From positions 400,372 through 464,371 of the forward strand of contig JAAOMT010000031.1 in NCBI GenBank assembly GCA_016748015.1: a stretch of DNA of 64,000 nt. The letters are read 5' to 3'. This DNA is from Geosiphon pyriformis. Taxonomy: Eukaryota > Glomeromycota > Glomeromycetes > Archaeosporales > Geosiphonaceae. The notes below the pieces were generated by a model. It worked only from the letters and a program-made list of their open reading frames with translations. It did not search any database and was not told the DNA's origin. A program made the position numbers and the translations under genes. Each line of letters opens with the position of its first letter. Position 1 is the first letter of the stretch. This document shows positions 46,368-60,119 of the stretch, piece by piece.

Positions 46368-49300
46368 TGAATATGAGTCAATTGTACGATAGGAGAAACG
46401 AAAATATAAATCAAAAAATATTTTGAATTTTTTATAATTTCAAAAATTTTGATCGAAAAAAATCAAGTCTCAGTTATACAAATTTTAATTTTTATATAAT
46501 AATTTGAAAATTGAAAGTGAAAACAAAATTTAAATCAATCATATGTTCAATTCAAAAGGATAAAGAAAAACTTTTAATATTTTAAATGATTTAATTTTTT
46601 TATAATAATAAAACCGTTTTTCATATGAATAAAATATATATATATATATATATATATAATATTCTCAATTCCTCGTTATATTTTATATATATATAAAAAT
46701 TATTAAAAATGAATAAATTAATTTACATATTTATAAACCATGTACATTATAATCAAAATAAAATAAAATAAAAATGATATTTTTTTTATAAATAGATATA
46801 TACTTTTATATATATATATATATATATATTTATCGAAATTTTGTTAAAACCATTGAACAAAAAAAAAAGATTTTCTTATTGTTTATTAATCTTAAAAATA
46901 AATACATAAATTAATTTGTTTTAATAATTTTGTAAATTAAAACTTTTTTGTATATATATGATATTTGTATTTGATTTTCCTTTTAAGAAACATAACATAT
47001 AATTACATATACTATAAAATAAGATTTAAAAAAATCAAAGTCGAATATAAAAAAATTATTTTATAATGTTTTAATCACTAATCACGAAAAATAAACATAA
47101 AATAATATCCATTTTAGATGTAAAGTTTAAAATATTATTTTTTTTCCTATTTTTGAAAATTTTTTTTTATTAAAAAAATACATGTATTTAGATAGATAGA
47201 TAGACAGATAGATAAATATATATATTTATATTATTAAATACATTATAATCCAAAAAATATTTACTTTTTTTTAAAGTTGATTTTTCATTTAAAATTATAT
47301 TTATTATTTATTAAATATGTAAATATCTATTTTCAATTATTATTTTATTATGTAACTCATGTTATATTTAGATAAGTTTGAAAATATATATATTATTTCA
47401 AAACATGATTTTTAAAATTGATATCTATGAATATAACTATAAAATTATTCTATTAATAAAAAATTGAACATTCAAAATATTTAAAATATTTAAAATATTT
47501 ATTTGGTGAAAAGGTAAAAAATCAAAATTTTTGAAATTAATATGAGTCATTTGACAATGTCTCATAAAAGCAAATCATTTAGCTCGAGGTGAATGACGAA
47601 TAACTTTTAGATTTTTAAACCCTTTGGAATTTCTTTGAAAAAAAAAACAAAATATTAATTATAATAGATGAAATGCTTTAAGAAAATTTTGAAATTATAA
47701 TTGTTAAGTTGAAAACTTTTCCTAAACTTTTGGCCTTATCAATTTTTGTATAATAAATTTAAAAAGTTTGTTTTTTGGATCAACATTTTCTGAAGTAACT
47801 CGATATATTATATTGACAATTAGGGGGACAAGTGGCCCAAATATTAAACATAGTTTCATGATCGAGAAATATTTTGGATTTTTATTTTTACTTTGATTCC
47901 TCAATTTAGTTGTAACTTAATTAAACAATATGGGGATCTGATAAATGTTTTTTTTTAGCTAGTCCTGTTTGTTTCGTTTAATTCTCTTCCGATGATAAAG
48001 TTATTTAAGGGATAAATTTGCGTATCACAGGTGAAAATAGACGCAAAAAAAAGATCACAATGTAAAAATTTTAAAATTTTGACTCTAAATAACATCAATA
48101 TTTTCCCTCCCTGGGAAACCGTATCTTAAAAAAAAAAAAAAATTTATCTTCCCACAACCAAAATCGTAATGTCAATGATACTAAATTTTACAAAGGATTC
48201 TGAAATGGTAGCAATTTTCAGGCAAATGGCTTAATGTTAAAAGATTTTTACTTTTTGATTTCTCAAATAAAAATTGATTTGCCAATTTTCAAAAATGGTA
48301 TAATTTAATCATAATGTATTAAATTAATATTTTGAACGTTCACAGTTTGTTTTTTGGAAAAAATTTAAAATTTAAAAAAAAATAGTTATTAAAAAAGTGC
48401 CAAATAAATAAGATATTATATGTATTGAAGATAAATTTCTTAAAATTAATCTATATTATAAAATTAAATATTGTAAAATAACCTTAAAAAGAATTTTATT
48501 TATTTATTAAATACAAATTTAATAAAATATAAATGAGTCTTTTAATTTTACATATTAACATATGAATTTTTTTAAACTGATTTTAACTTTAAACTGATAA
48601 ATATAAATATAAATATAAATTATTATTATTATTATTATTATTTTTGCTGTTGTTGTTGTTGTTGTTGTTTTTGTTATAAAAGAGTATAAAAATAATTGAA
48701 TCATAAAATAAAATAAATAGCTGATTAAAATAATTTAAATTTTACATACTTTTTATAATAATTTAAGCTTATACATGATTTAGTTTTTGATTTTCAAAAC
48801 CAATTACAAAATTATTTTTTACCAACTTATAAAAAAAAAACATGATAATTAATCTTATGTGTCTTTTTTATGTAATTTAAAAATATGCGCACTCACATTT
48901 TATCCCAGACTTGTTAAATGTGATTAAATTCTATCAGTTTTAACAGATCCAGTTCTGATATAAAATTTTTATTCAATATAACAATTGACTGAATAATTGC
49001 AATATTTAAACAATTGCATTTCGGTTTCTAATAAAAGTGGTTTCTTCCGTTTGTTTGTTTGTTTGTTTTTTTTTGGTCACAAAATTGAAAGGAAGAACTT
49101 TATATATGTATATATATGAAAAAATGAAAATTCGCATAACGCGTCAATATATTTGTTCTTTTTTCTTTCATTCAAACTTCCCTATTTATATATTTCTTCT
49201 CATTTTCTTGTTGTCATAATGTGCTGATGAGGGAGGGTATTATCAAAAGAAAAGGTTGTCTTGAAGCAATATGCCAATTTTTACACATTATTCTGCTTCT

Positions 49301-49479
49301 AATTTATCTTTTTAGTTAGCATCAAGCAAACTAATTTATTCTAACATGCTGAATTTTAAATAAGAATTTTGGGAGCTGAAGAAAATAATTATTAATTTCT
49401 ATAAATTATTTTACCCGTTACTTTCAAAAGAAAATTTTCTATCGAGAGATTTAATATTTTTCCTTGAGCTCTATCTTTA
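45110..49479. other. Intergenic region with microsatellites
   Basis: About 4.4 kb of AT-rich sequence without a recognised gene. It holds (ATT)n at about 46318-46368, (TA)n at about 46634-46658 and 46808-46830, a TAGA/CAGA tetranucleotide run at about 47190-47215, (ATT)n then (TTG)n at about 48619-48668, and (TTTG)n at about 49048-49066. The open frames at 47722-47904 (minus) and 49037-49219 (plus) have no recognisable content. Confidence 0.6.
46318..46368. repeat. (ATT)n microsatellite
   Basis: About 17 uninterrupted ATT units, the complement of the AAT arrays elsewhere in the window. Confidence 0.95.
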
Positions 49480-50913
49480 TTAATTATTTTTACAATCATT
49501 GATCGTGACCCCGAAATAAGGGCCCCAATGTGCAGCTATCCTTTCTTCTTGGGATCCACTCTGACCAAAATTGCATTCCTTAAAAGAAAAGAGAAGATAA
49601 ATTTGAAAATTTAGCTCTTAAGGTTCTACCCTTCTAATTTCAAAAAAAAATCAATATGAAAAAGAACTTACATTATTGTCCGAAAGTTTTAATGTGGGCG
49701 AAGAGTAATCATATACTCGAGGACATCGATAAAGTTGGTATTCATATGAAAATTGATCACAGTCACAGCCTATTTTGGAAATCCAGTATTCCATATCGTG
49801 ATGTCGATAATTTGATTGAGCGACTTGAGGAACATAATCACTTGTGTGGGTAACGCGAAATACTGTCAGCTTTTGATTAACTTGATTTGCGAATGAGGAG
49901 AGACCCAAACGAGGCTGGCCAAATGTGATTACCCTAACCATTATTGAATCCAATAAAGTTTTATCCCATGAGACTGATTTCTCTAAGGCTAATGCCGACA
50001 ATACAGCATAGGCTTTTTGGTGATGGTGGTGGCGATGGTAGTGGTAGAATAAACAAATATTTTAATCGTAAAACATTCAAATAAATTTTTACATCAAGCC
50101 CATACCTCCACCGATTCCGTGACCAACCATATCAATTCTCTTAACTTCAAGATTATTAATCGGTTCAAGTTGCAAAAGATTTTTTATTTCTTTACACAGG
50201 CCTGGCATCATTTTGTTAACTTCTGAGATCCAATCACTGTCAACCATTCCTGAAGTATTATTTTGCTTATATGAAGTTAATGAAAGTTTTCTTTGAAACC
50301 ATTGATTCCAAGTTAATTCAAGTCCTTTGAAGTAGACTATGATGGTATTGGTTTGGGTATCAATTTTTGCATTCACTAAATAATTCGAACCCTTCGAATT
50401 AATTTTTAGAAAAGGAAAAAAAATTGTATAAAACAAAAATTTTTGTAATTTATTTACCAACAGCTCCTCTCACCACTTTTCCAATTTTATTAATGGGAGA
50501 ACAATAAGCGGTATTGGCATGATGAGCCATTCGTTGCAAGAAGTTCCACAAATCTGTGTTCACAGAAATAAGCTCTTTTTTGGGAGACGAAGATGAAAGA
50601 TCATATTCATTATGAGCTAATGGTTGGTTTTGTTGAAAGTTTCTTCGATCAATTGTTTTGAGCTTGCTTTCTATTTGATCTTTGTTAGTAAGTTTATCGC
50701 TCCACGATTCTAATTTTTCAATTGTTTTAAGATCATCTATTATTTGGGAACCTTGGACTCTATCTGACTTTCGACTGATACCAAATAAGTTTTTATCATG
50801 AAATACTGCCCCTATGCAGTGGTTCGAATCAATTTTTACTTTGAGCATGTCTTTTAAACTCCCAATTAAACCAAAAAATACGATTTCTAAAACAACGAAT
50901 AAAGATAATAAAG

Positions 50914-50952
<39 letters not shown>

Positions 50953-50977
50953 TTGGCCTTTTCTCCAGTATAAACAT
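49480..50977 (-). CDS. Class-3 lipase-like protein with nucleophile Ser replaced by Gly, 4 exons
   Basis: Proposed minus-strand exons: 50977-50474, 50391-50106, 50012-49672, 49578-49480, giving 409 residues. The first donor is uncertain (GTGAGA after 50474 or GTTGGT after 50462; both keep phase). The N-terminus is a membrane anchor made of an 11-12 Leu run (residues 10-21) followed by more hydrophobics. A ~120-residue low-conservation region leads to the α/β-hydrolase lid area (MAHHANTAYCS) and the oxyanion strand TIIVYFKGLELTWNQW. The nucleophile elbow, normally G-x-S-x-G, reads VGHGIGGAYAVLSALAL, so Ser is Gly. The later acid and base regions remain (TFGQPRLG, VTHTSDYVPQ, YRHHDMEYWI with His). 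The last exon (ECNFGQSGSQEERIAAHWGPYFG) is the normal C-terminus of this fungal family. The gene looks intact otherwise, so it may encode a non-catalytic lipase relative on the membrane. Confidence 0.75.
50905..50951 (-). repeat. (TTA)n microsatellite that encodes the poly-Leu anchor of the lipase-like gene
   Basis: On the plus strand an (AAT)n run; on the minus coding strand TTA codons read as consecutive Leu. Unit changes would lengthen or shorten the hydrophobic anchor without a frameshift. Confidence 0.85.
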
Positions 50978-53255
50978 TTTTAAGGCTCAATTCAAAAATT
51001 TAGAGATAAATAATTTTTGTTCTACAATTCGAATCATGAGCTAGAGGTAAAAATTCTATGTTTTATAATGAGATATTTATGTGAATTTGCTAATGATCAC
51101 TTCGACGGGGTAAACGTTTGGATACCAATGAAAAGGTTCTAGATCAATATTAAATTCCGATAAAAGATTCTAGATTAATATATTTATTTATTTTTATTTG
51201 CTCATGATATGAAGAAATTGAATAAATTTCATAAGAAATTTATTCGAATCAAATCGAATCAAATCAAATCAAATCAAATCAAGAATCTTTCTGGTAAGCT
51301 TAATCCTTTAATTCCTAATCAAATTTAGACAGATATATTGATTGGGTTTCACAATTTTTTCTCTATATATATAAAGGGTGAATAGTAATGCCGAAATTTT
51401 TTTAAGACCCTGTAATTCAATATACAGAAATAGGGAATGGTATGAAAAAAAAAGTATTAAGTGAATATTCTTTATTACAGATAATACAGTATATGTGAAA
51501 TGATTCATGTACTAGAAGAAATCATGGGGGAACATCTTTACTTTCAGATGAAACAAATTTTAATTGAGGTATATTTTCATTCAATTATCAGCTGTCGTGT
51601 CCAAAAATAACAAAAAGGTTAATCAAGAATGAATATCAAATTTTTTTTTACTAAACTCTCCCACAAAAGCTAAGCTAACATTTTGAAATAAATATTTTTT
51701 GTTCGGCTATTTGTCTCACATCTATAATGACTTCTTTCTGCTTAGAAACCTATGACTGAATTACAAATTAAAACTGAGGATAGTAAAATGATAGAGAACA
51801 ATAACGATAAAATATTTTTTGCAAATCGAAAGGGGTTATCCATAATGTTTTATTTAATCTAAAATTATTGTTACTATTTATTGTTTATTATTATGAACAC
51901 ATCAATCTTCCGATCATGGCTAAAATCAGGTTCCTATAGTGTGATGGAATCATGATTAGACGAAATTGCTGGAGACAAAATGTCAACTAATCAATTCGTT
52001 GTTTCCCAACCGTTATTTCCCCAGAAATAAGCTCACACTACACCATAAACAAAATATTAACATCTTATTTACTCTTCTATTCCATCTTTTGCCTAAATCT
52101 TTGCTCCAATAAGCATTTCAAAGTTAACTATTTTTCTCTTTGGTTAGAGCATTAGACTATCAATCGAATAATTATTATCGGATTAAATTTCACTTGGTAA
52201 ACTTTATTAAAACTTCTATATAGAAAAATAATGTAGCCTTTAACCTTAATAGCAATTAAAAGATTTTAGAATCTTTGCTGCTGAAAAGTTTGTTGAAATT
52301 TTACCTATTTCCAAATTCTATTTTCAAACCCATTATGAAAGTTAGAGGAGACACAATGTCAAAATTTTCAAATGCACCTTATATTTCAGTTTCACTACTA
52401 ATTTTTTTTGAAGACAGTTTCTTAAAATACAATTTTATCAATCTTTATGAACATATTTAAAATTGGCTAAAAATTGATCTAAAAATTAAGATTTTCGTTT
52501 AGCATTAAAAATTTCAAGGTAATTTCAGATTCTGATAAAAATATTCCTTTGAAAAATTTAAATACAATGTAACTAAGATTTTAATTACCATTTTTGTAAA
52601 TTAACCGGATTTTTTTTATTCATTAAATAAAAACAACTAACAAAATATTCTTATTTGTTCAAATTTGTTCATTATTAAGCTAATAAATGAAATATTTTGT
52701 AACTTGAAAAGATTTCTGTTTTCGAAATTTACTATAACTTAATTTAAAAAGATTCGTCTGCTTTGATCAAAAACTGGCTGCATAACCAAGCGTTAATAGA
52801 CTCATAAAGTCAAGGTAACAAAATATCTAATCTTCTGTTCTTATAGGCTGATAAGAGTGAAACTAAAATTATGTGTATTCAAAATAGTTTGTTATTTCTA
52901 CTTTTAAATGAGTTTAATTTAAAAAAAATGGCAACTTTTGTATTTTATTTTGAAATTAAAAAGGTACAGATATAAAATAATTCATAATTGTTCAAGATAA
53001 CGAACATATTAATTGCTCACTGAAGAAACTCAACATGAAAAAAATCCCCAGACTCGAATATTTCTTATTGAAAAATTATACGCAGCCAAGAGCAAATAAA
53101 ATAAATTCTTTAAAATGATAAATATAATTTAATGTAGTTTTTTATTTTTCGCTATTATTTATCGTATTGTGACCGATTTGGGAAACAACAATTTTTTTCT
53201 CGAGTAAATATTAAAATTATTAAAAAAACACATCACATGTTATCAAAAATTTGTA
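50978..53255. other. Intergenic region
   Basis: About 2.3 kb without a recognised gene. There is a short (AATCA)n run at about 51250-51282. Upstream of the lipase-like gene it probably contains its promoter, but I see no distinct element. The frames at 51308-51508 and 52275-52460 show no family signature. Confidence 0.5.
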
Positions 53256-54175
53256 TTTCTACCTCGTGCCTATGTCCCTTTCAAATAATCGATATCAATT
53301 CTATCCCAGGCAATTTGTAACTTTTCCCACAGCTCATTTCTATTGGGAAAGTAGACCAGGGAGCTTTCAGCTACGCATATTTACTTCATTCCATAGATGT
53401 TAAATCGGGTTTAAGTCAGGAGATTGAGATGGCCAATCAAGTAATGCAATTTCATTTTCGTTTTACTGGAGTGTTTCTGATCATTATCGTACTGGAAAAG
53501 AATTTCATCCTTATCCAGGATTGTCTCCAAAAGTGAACCTAATAAATTTTATTCAATATATCAACGTAGTCATTTGCATTCATTTTGCCATCAATTTTCG
53601 GAGCTCACCAACTCCATTAATAGTCATGCAACCCAAACCATAATTGAGCGACCACCAAATTTACAGTTGTTATAATATGGTCCATCTGACCCGAATGACT
53701 GGTACTTGCTTTCGTCAAACCAGACTACTCGTCGCCAGTCATCAACCGTAATTTTTTTGTCCAAGTAAGTCGGCATTTTTTGTGTATAGTTGTGAACTGT
53801 GGTTTTTTACGCTTGATTCTGGCACATCACTCATGCCTTCCACTGATAATTGAACTCCTAAGTTAGTTTGGAGTTGGTATTGGATTTAACCGCGTGGAGC
53901 ATTTTCTGGATGTTATAAGTCCGTTCATAACAATCTGAAAGAGTGCTTGGGCGACCAAGTTTTGGTTTATCATTGAAGCTCTCTTTATTTTTCCAGCAAA
54001 AAATGCTATTACAAAAACTGGAAAATGAATTACCCAATATTTGATCTCTTATTGTTGAGGAAAAAATCATTAGCTGAAAAATAAAAATTGACATTGAAGA
54101 CTTATTTATACAAAACAACTTAATTGTGTGAAAAAATGATTCCTTAAAATCCTCCAGCATATTATAAAAACCCAA
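53256..54175 (-). pseudogene. Tc1/mariner-type transposase relic 1
   Basis: Minus-strand translation shows, from N- to C-terminus: a helix-turn-helix linker GRPSTLSD near 53945 (GRP(R/S) motif), KMLHAVKSNTNSKLT at about 53860-53905, the block IWWSLNYGLGCMTINGVGEL near 53600-53660, and LLDWPSQSPDLNPI-stop-HLWNEV near 53385-53445, the signature of the last catalytic Asp of DD34D/E transposases. Several stops and a rearranged or foreign N-terminal ~60 residues show that it is dead. Terminal inverted repeats were not found by eye. Such enzymes cut and paste DNA at TA dinucleotides. Confidence 0.75.
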
Positions 54176-57100
54176 AAAGTTTGACCTTATTTTTCAAATT
54201 GTTTCAATAATAATTTATTGAAAAAAAAATAAAGCAAATAAAAAGGTTGAATTCATACAAAAATCAAGAGTAAATGGGCATTTCAATTATCATAATATTT
54301 AAAAAAGAGTAAAAATACATTTATTGTGTCAATTATTGCCAATTAAATGTAATTACAGAACATAAATATATATCTGTTTTACAAAATTGAATTAATAGCA
54401 AATAAATCCTGAAAGTTAACAAAAAACTGTTTTTATCATGAAATACAAAACTTATAAATTTACAATCAATGAATAAAGTGTTTGAATCAATTAAAGCTTT
54501 ATTTTCGTTTATTTAGATACGATCTATCAGTGACTCGGACGATGATACCGGTATTTGTCAATGCTTGAATTATATAAAATTAGTATTGAAAATTCTTTTT
54601 TCTTAATTATAATGGTAAATCGGCACCATAATTCATAAAAAACAGAAAACTTAAGATTGGAGTCTTTGGCTTATATTTCAAATTAGTAAAACCCGATTCT
54701 AAAATTTTTCATATGATTATTTAACCCTTAATAATGACCATGAAGGTAAAAGTAATACACACTACCACCAAATCGTATTTGAGTCTTATACTGATTTAAA
54801 ATTTACAAACTATTTTTGTACTTTTAATACTTTGAGGATAAACACTTTATTATCTTTTTTTATATTTGATTAATCATAAAATTAATGGAAATATTAATGA
54901 AAACTACTTTGTAATTTATTTATAAAAAACTATTATTGAATAAGCAATTATTAGTTTAACTTAAAAATTATATATTCAATCCAAAATGCTTTTGGAGAAA
55001 CTGTGGTAGATTTGTTTAATCTCACCAATTCTGTAGTTGAAAAAAATGCACAAATAATAATAATTATGTTTTTTAGACTTGATATTTATAATATTGTTTT
55101 ATGTTCAGAATTTTTTGCTAATTAAAGTTAATAGTTTTGTAACTGATTCTTTTATTTTTTATTTTACAATAATTTATTTGGTTTTTTTCTTATATTTTTA
55201 ATTTAATTTTTTTATGTTTGTTCAATTCTTATTTTTTACTTTTTATTTTACAAAAAACTTTAAAATTAATATACATTTACAATAAATTTTAATTATAAAA
55301 TTATTATTTTTTCTTATAAATTATTAATTAGTAATAAATCACAAAAGTCAAATTCCATTTAATTTCAAGATTTATTAAACAAAAGTTTTGACTTGGTTAT
55401 TAACAAATACATTATAGATGTAAAAATCTTTATTTTGAGTTGATCAAAAATTAATAGGTATAAAAAACATTAAACAAGTTAAATAAAATAAAACAAAAAT
55501 AAAGATATATTATAATCGTTCAAATTGAATAAGATTCTCAAACATAAATAATTTTAATTAAAGTTATTTAATTTTTAAAATTTTGATATTAATTAATGTT
55601 TCTCTAAAAAAAAATTGAATTAATTAATCTTGATTTTTGCCTTTTGCCTTTTGCCTAAAATTTATTAAATAAAAACTCAATATTTAGTTACATCTTAATT
55701 TTTAAAAAATATCAGTAAAAATATTGTTCAACTTATTTGAGTCTTATAAATAAATTTAATATCAAATTATTTACCTTTATTATATAACGTTATATTTGGT
55801 TTTATGTAAAAATTGAAAAGTCTTAAATATGTGACTTGAGTTATAATCTGATCAATTATGATTTTGAAACATGACTAACTTTTGAAATTTTCATTAATAA
55901 TTTTAACAAAAAATAATTATAAATTTTATATTATTTAAAGAATATGTATAATTTTAACACAAAAATTTAAAATATATTTAAATTTATTAAGTAAATCAAT
56001 TTGGATTAAAAAAAAATATATTAATTAAAATATATTAACAAATTTTTATGTTGAAAGTAAAATAATCTATTAATAAGTTTGAACTTTAAAACATATAATT
56101 GCAATTGTTACCATTTGTAATATTGTACCATTTTTTTATTTGCCTCAGTTCTTTTATTATTTTTTAATTAAATTATTATTTCTTCCAATTACACTATCTT
56201 TTTTTCCTATCAATAATATTGTTCAATAAAAAACAATTTATTACCACATCAATGTTTATTTTATTTATAAATAATAATTATTCTTAAATAAAACGGGTTT
56301 TAAATTTTTTGAAACATTATAAAAGTCAAAAATAAATTTAATCTATTTTAAAAGAATAGAAAATCTTTGGATTAAATACCAAAATTTAAATGGGTGTTAA
56401 ATCAAATTATAATTTCAACAGAGTAATAATTCTAAGCATATTAACAGTCTTATTTCTTTTTTCTGGAAAGAATAATTCCCAAATTTATGTATTAGCAATC
56501 TAATAGTTTAAACTTTGAATTTTATTGAAAATTTGAAGTATTTTTAAAAATAATGTAAAAAATAAATACACTAAAAATCTTAATAAACTGGAAAATATTT
56601 CATAGATAATTTTAATTAATCGTGCAAGATCAATAAAAATAATAATGTAAACTTGCTATTGATTTTCGACTATCAACAATTTATTGCTTATGTACATTAA
56701 AATGTGGCAATCAATTTTCTAATTTCAGTATTTTTTGTGCTAAGTTGTATTTATATATTAATACTTTTTCTTTGATAAAAAATAAAACTAAGTATCACTT
56801 AAACCGATATCCAAAAAAAGGGAGCTCAAAAATTGGTTAACAATGTTACATAAGATGGAAAAAAAATTATTTATATTTATTCTTAAGTCCTTGGGTTTGC
56901 TGACAGATCTTAATTCTTATTTAAATAAAAATAGAAACTACATTAAATGATATTTATTTTAAAAATTATATTTATTTACTTTTGGTCGCATATAATTCTT
57001 CAATGGCGAGATATTCGAATCTCACCATTTTTTCGTGCTCAGTTTTTTTTTTGCGAACACGCTTAGGTAATTTTTGGACCCCAATTTTAGGCCACTTTAG

Positions 57101-58660
57101 AATAAGATCAAAACAGATATTTGAGAAGTACAAATCCAAAAATGCACAAAGTTTCAAATTTTTTTAATTTTTGAGTTTTCATATATTTTCCGGGGAAGGC
57201 TATTAACACCGATCTCAGATTATAAAGAAAAATTATGGTGAAATTCAACCAAACCACTATTCTAAAAGAAATTAACTTGAAAATTTTCAAATTTCAAATT
57301 TCAAATTTCCTTATATTTAATTATTATTATTTTTGAGTAAAAAATTCCAAGAAATAAAATCACAAGACTTCATGGTGTTTTATGTCTGACATTTTATAGC
57401 ATAATAATTTATTACATTTAAATGATAAATTTCTTCGTAATAATAATTGTAATTGATATTTTAAAGTCAAAAAAAGTAGTCTTATAATCGAAATTCAGAC
57501 TAAGTAACAATTATTTTATGTGCATTTTTTATCATATTAAGCTTTAAAATAAACTTCATTTATGACAATTTACAATAATGTTTTTAACCAATTTTATTTT
57601 GACTTTTATAATTTTGACATGATTATGAATTACCAATTATTTTAGTCACAACAAAATAAATGAAAAAAATGTCACTTCTATTTTGACTAAAAAACCAGCA
57701 AATGAAAAAAGAATTGCGATTTTGAATAAACCTGTAAGGAAATCCTACATATATTAATAACAACATTGGATAAGTTGGAGAACAATTAAAAAGTTAAAAA
57801 AGTTTACATCTTCAAAAAAGGTAGTTGTAAACACAATAAAGAAAGTATAAAGCTTTAAAGCTGCAGCTATTATAGAAATCAAAATTAAATTAATTTTTTT
57901 TTAATTTAAATAACATCATTATATATTTAAAAACTTGCAACCAATATCTTAAAAATTTGCAAAAAGTTTTTAGTCTTTGATAAAATATTGAACTTAAAAT
58001 TATTATTTTTTGTACAACAGTACTTTCAAAAACAATGTCTTATTCAAATTTAAACACAAAAATTTATATTTTTTGATTACTTTATTTTTAATAATTATAT
58101 ATTAAATAAGAAATTATATTGATGTTTTATTGTGTCTCCGTTTAATTTAAACGTTTTTTACGAATTCGAATTGGATTTCAAAATTTTTTTTATAAATATC
58201 CATCAGAAAATATCTTTCAATGGAATAACACAATAAAAATTTGGATCAATTTAAAATTTCACTTATGAATTAATAGCTGGAAAAAAACAAAAAATTGTGT
58301 TAGTATCATAATAATATGATCTTACCCTTTATTCATAAATTTAAAACACTACATGTCTTTAAAAAATATGCTTTCAATCTGGTAGTATTGAAATAATAAG
58401 CCTTGAATACAATAAATTGTTTTTGATCATTACTTCAATCAACTTAAATACCCAATACACAAAAAAAATTGACATATATTTTTTTATAAATAATACAAAA
58501 TATTATAAAACTAAAAAATTGAATACTTTTTGAATATTTGAATTTATTTTCTTTTTCCAAATATAACATTTTACACATAAACGATTGATCAAAGTCTTAT
58601 TTATAATTTGTTATTGTTAGTCAATTATCAACATAATTTTTGCTAAAATTAAATTGAGCT
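54176..58660. other. Intergenic AT-rich region
   Basis: About 4.5 kb, no recognised gene. The only notable piece is 56972-57157 on the minus strand, a 61-residue frame ending in a basic tail (KLPKRVRKKKTEHEKMVRFEYL) in a locally less AT-rich stretch. It could be an exon or a fragment, but I recognise no family and see no good splice context. Confidence 0.5.
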
Positions 58661-59130
58661 CTAATTTTATGTTTAGTTTTTCTACTATTTCAGATACAAT
58701 TGTATTTTCTGCTACTGCTTGAAATTCTGTAACCTGAGTTACAATTCAAAGCTGTTGGGATTGTGCAGACATATTTTCTTCTTCTAAATCTTCTAGTAAT
58801 ATTCATGATCATAAACTTGTAAATTTTACTCTTAATAATAATAATGAATTTACAGAACTTATTTATCAATTTTTCGGAAACTTTTCATTCTTTAATTCTA
58901 ATAGAATATATTCAAATTAATAATCAAATGATAAGTGACATATGATGAAATCACTCAATTTGTGACTAGTAAGAAGCAATAACAAATGTTTTAAGAGTTG
59001 AAAAATAATACGGTTTTTACAACAAGATAATAATGTAGATATGGACTTTGAAGCTATGAAGATATTAAATATTTTGAAATCATTGTATCATCCGCAAAAT
59101 TCATTAAAATTTATATATTACGTTGATGAT
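58661..59130 (+). other. Possible decayed coding sequence, unrecognised
   Basis: The plus-strand frame from about 58750 reads SCWDCADIFSSSKSSSN and then HDHKLVNFTLNNNNEFTEL, about 50 residues with protein-like composition before stops. A later frame near 59040 reads DMDFEAMKILNIL. It may be a fragment of a decayed gene; no family is recognised. Confidence 0.3.
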
Positions 59131-59279
59131 TGAAAATAAAAAATAAATCAATTAAATCAAGCTCCATAAAAACCAGACATGATTTATTTATTTCTTGTGT
59201 TAAATAATTTACATAGTAGCGAATATGGCATTTATTCTACTTATTAATGAATATGTATACAAATATGGTCATAATAAGA

Positions 59280-59790
59280 TCTGCTACTCTATTGGGTTGG
59301 ATTCAGTAAGTTTTATACTAACTTCAATTTCAATATTATTATAAGTGCTCAATGGGATTTAGATTGTGGGGCCAATCAAGACCTCAAAATTATCGTCTCC
59401 AAAACACTTCTTGTGGTCATTATTCTGTTGAAAAATTATGTCCTGTGAATCCAAATCAAATTGGTTTAACGCATTGATAAAATCATCTGTAAGTATTTTT
59501 CTACCGTTTGCCATTCAATTTTCCTTTAATATGACAGAGATTGCCAATGCCATGCGTTATAAAAAAACTCCACACCATGATACCACTCCCACCAAATTTT
59601 ACTGCTGGCTGTTTTAATAATAACATTTAATGATATTGTCGATTTGATTTTTTTTTGAATTTCTGTTGAACATTGTTGAATAAGAATAAGGCGAACAATT
59701 CTTTGTTCATCACGTTTAGTTAAAAGTCACAGGCCTCCAAATCTGTGCTTATCCGTGAAACTACCAATTTCATTTTTACTTAATTTATTT
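59280..59790 (-). pseudogene. Tc1/mariner-type transposase relic 2
   Basis: Minus-strand translation gives FTDKHRFGGL (about 59745), ASSKIWWEWYHGVEFFYNAWHWQSLSY (about 59530-59610, the 'MVWGG/..GVGPL'-type region) and LRS-stop-LAPQSKSH-stop-AL near 59350-59385, corresponding to the LDWPPQSPDLNPIEH region, badly altered. It is more decayed than relic 1 and only part is left. Same strand as relic 1. Confidence 0.6.
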
Positions 59791-60119
59791 GGCTTTTAAG
59801 TATAAAAGGTTTTTATTTTATTCATTAAAATTGGTATTTAAGTTTGCAATAGATCTCAAAATCTTTGAAAGTTAGTTTACTGATACAAGATTATATGCAA
59901 AAACTGCTGCTTTTTTGGTTCTTTTTTTTATTGATTTTGCTAATTTTATAATTGATTCCAAGTTGACTTCTTTGGATTTCAAATTGGTAAAGTTGGCTTT
60001 ATTAATTAGATTTATTGATAAGTAATTGGTTGCTTGGTTATAAAGTTAATAAATATTTTATTTAGTAGTGATTTTGAAGTAAAAAATAAAATTTTTGTTA
60101 TAAAAAAGCAAGTTACCAT

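Noticed and set aside
51365-51420. AGGGTGAATAGTAATGCCG as a mariner-type terminal inverted repeat
   Set aside because: It looks like a mariner end, but I found no inverted partner near by and no transposase attached.
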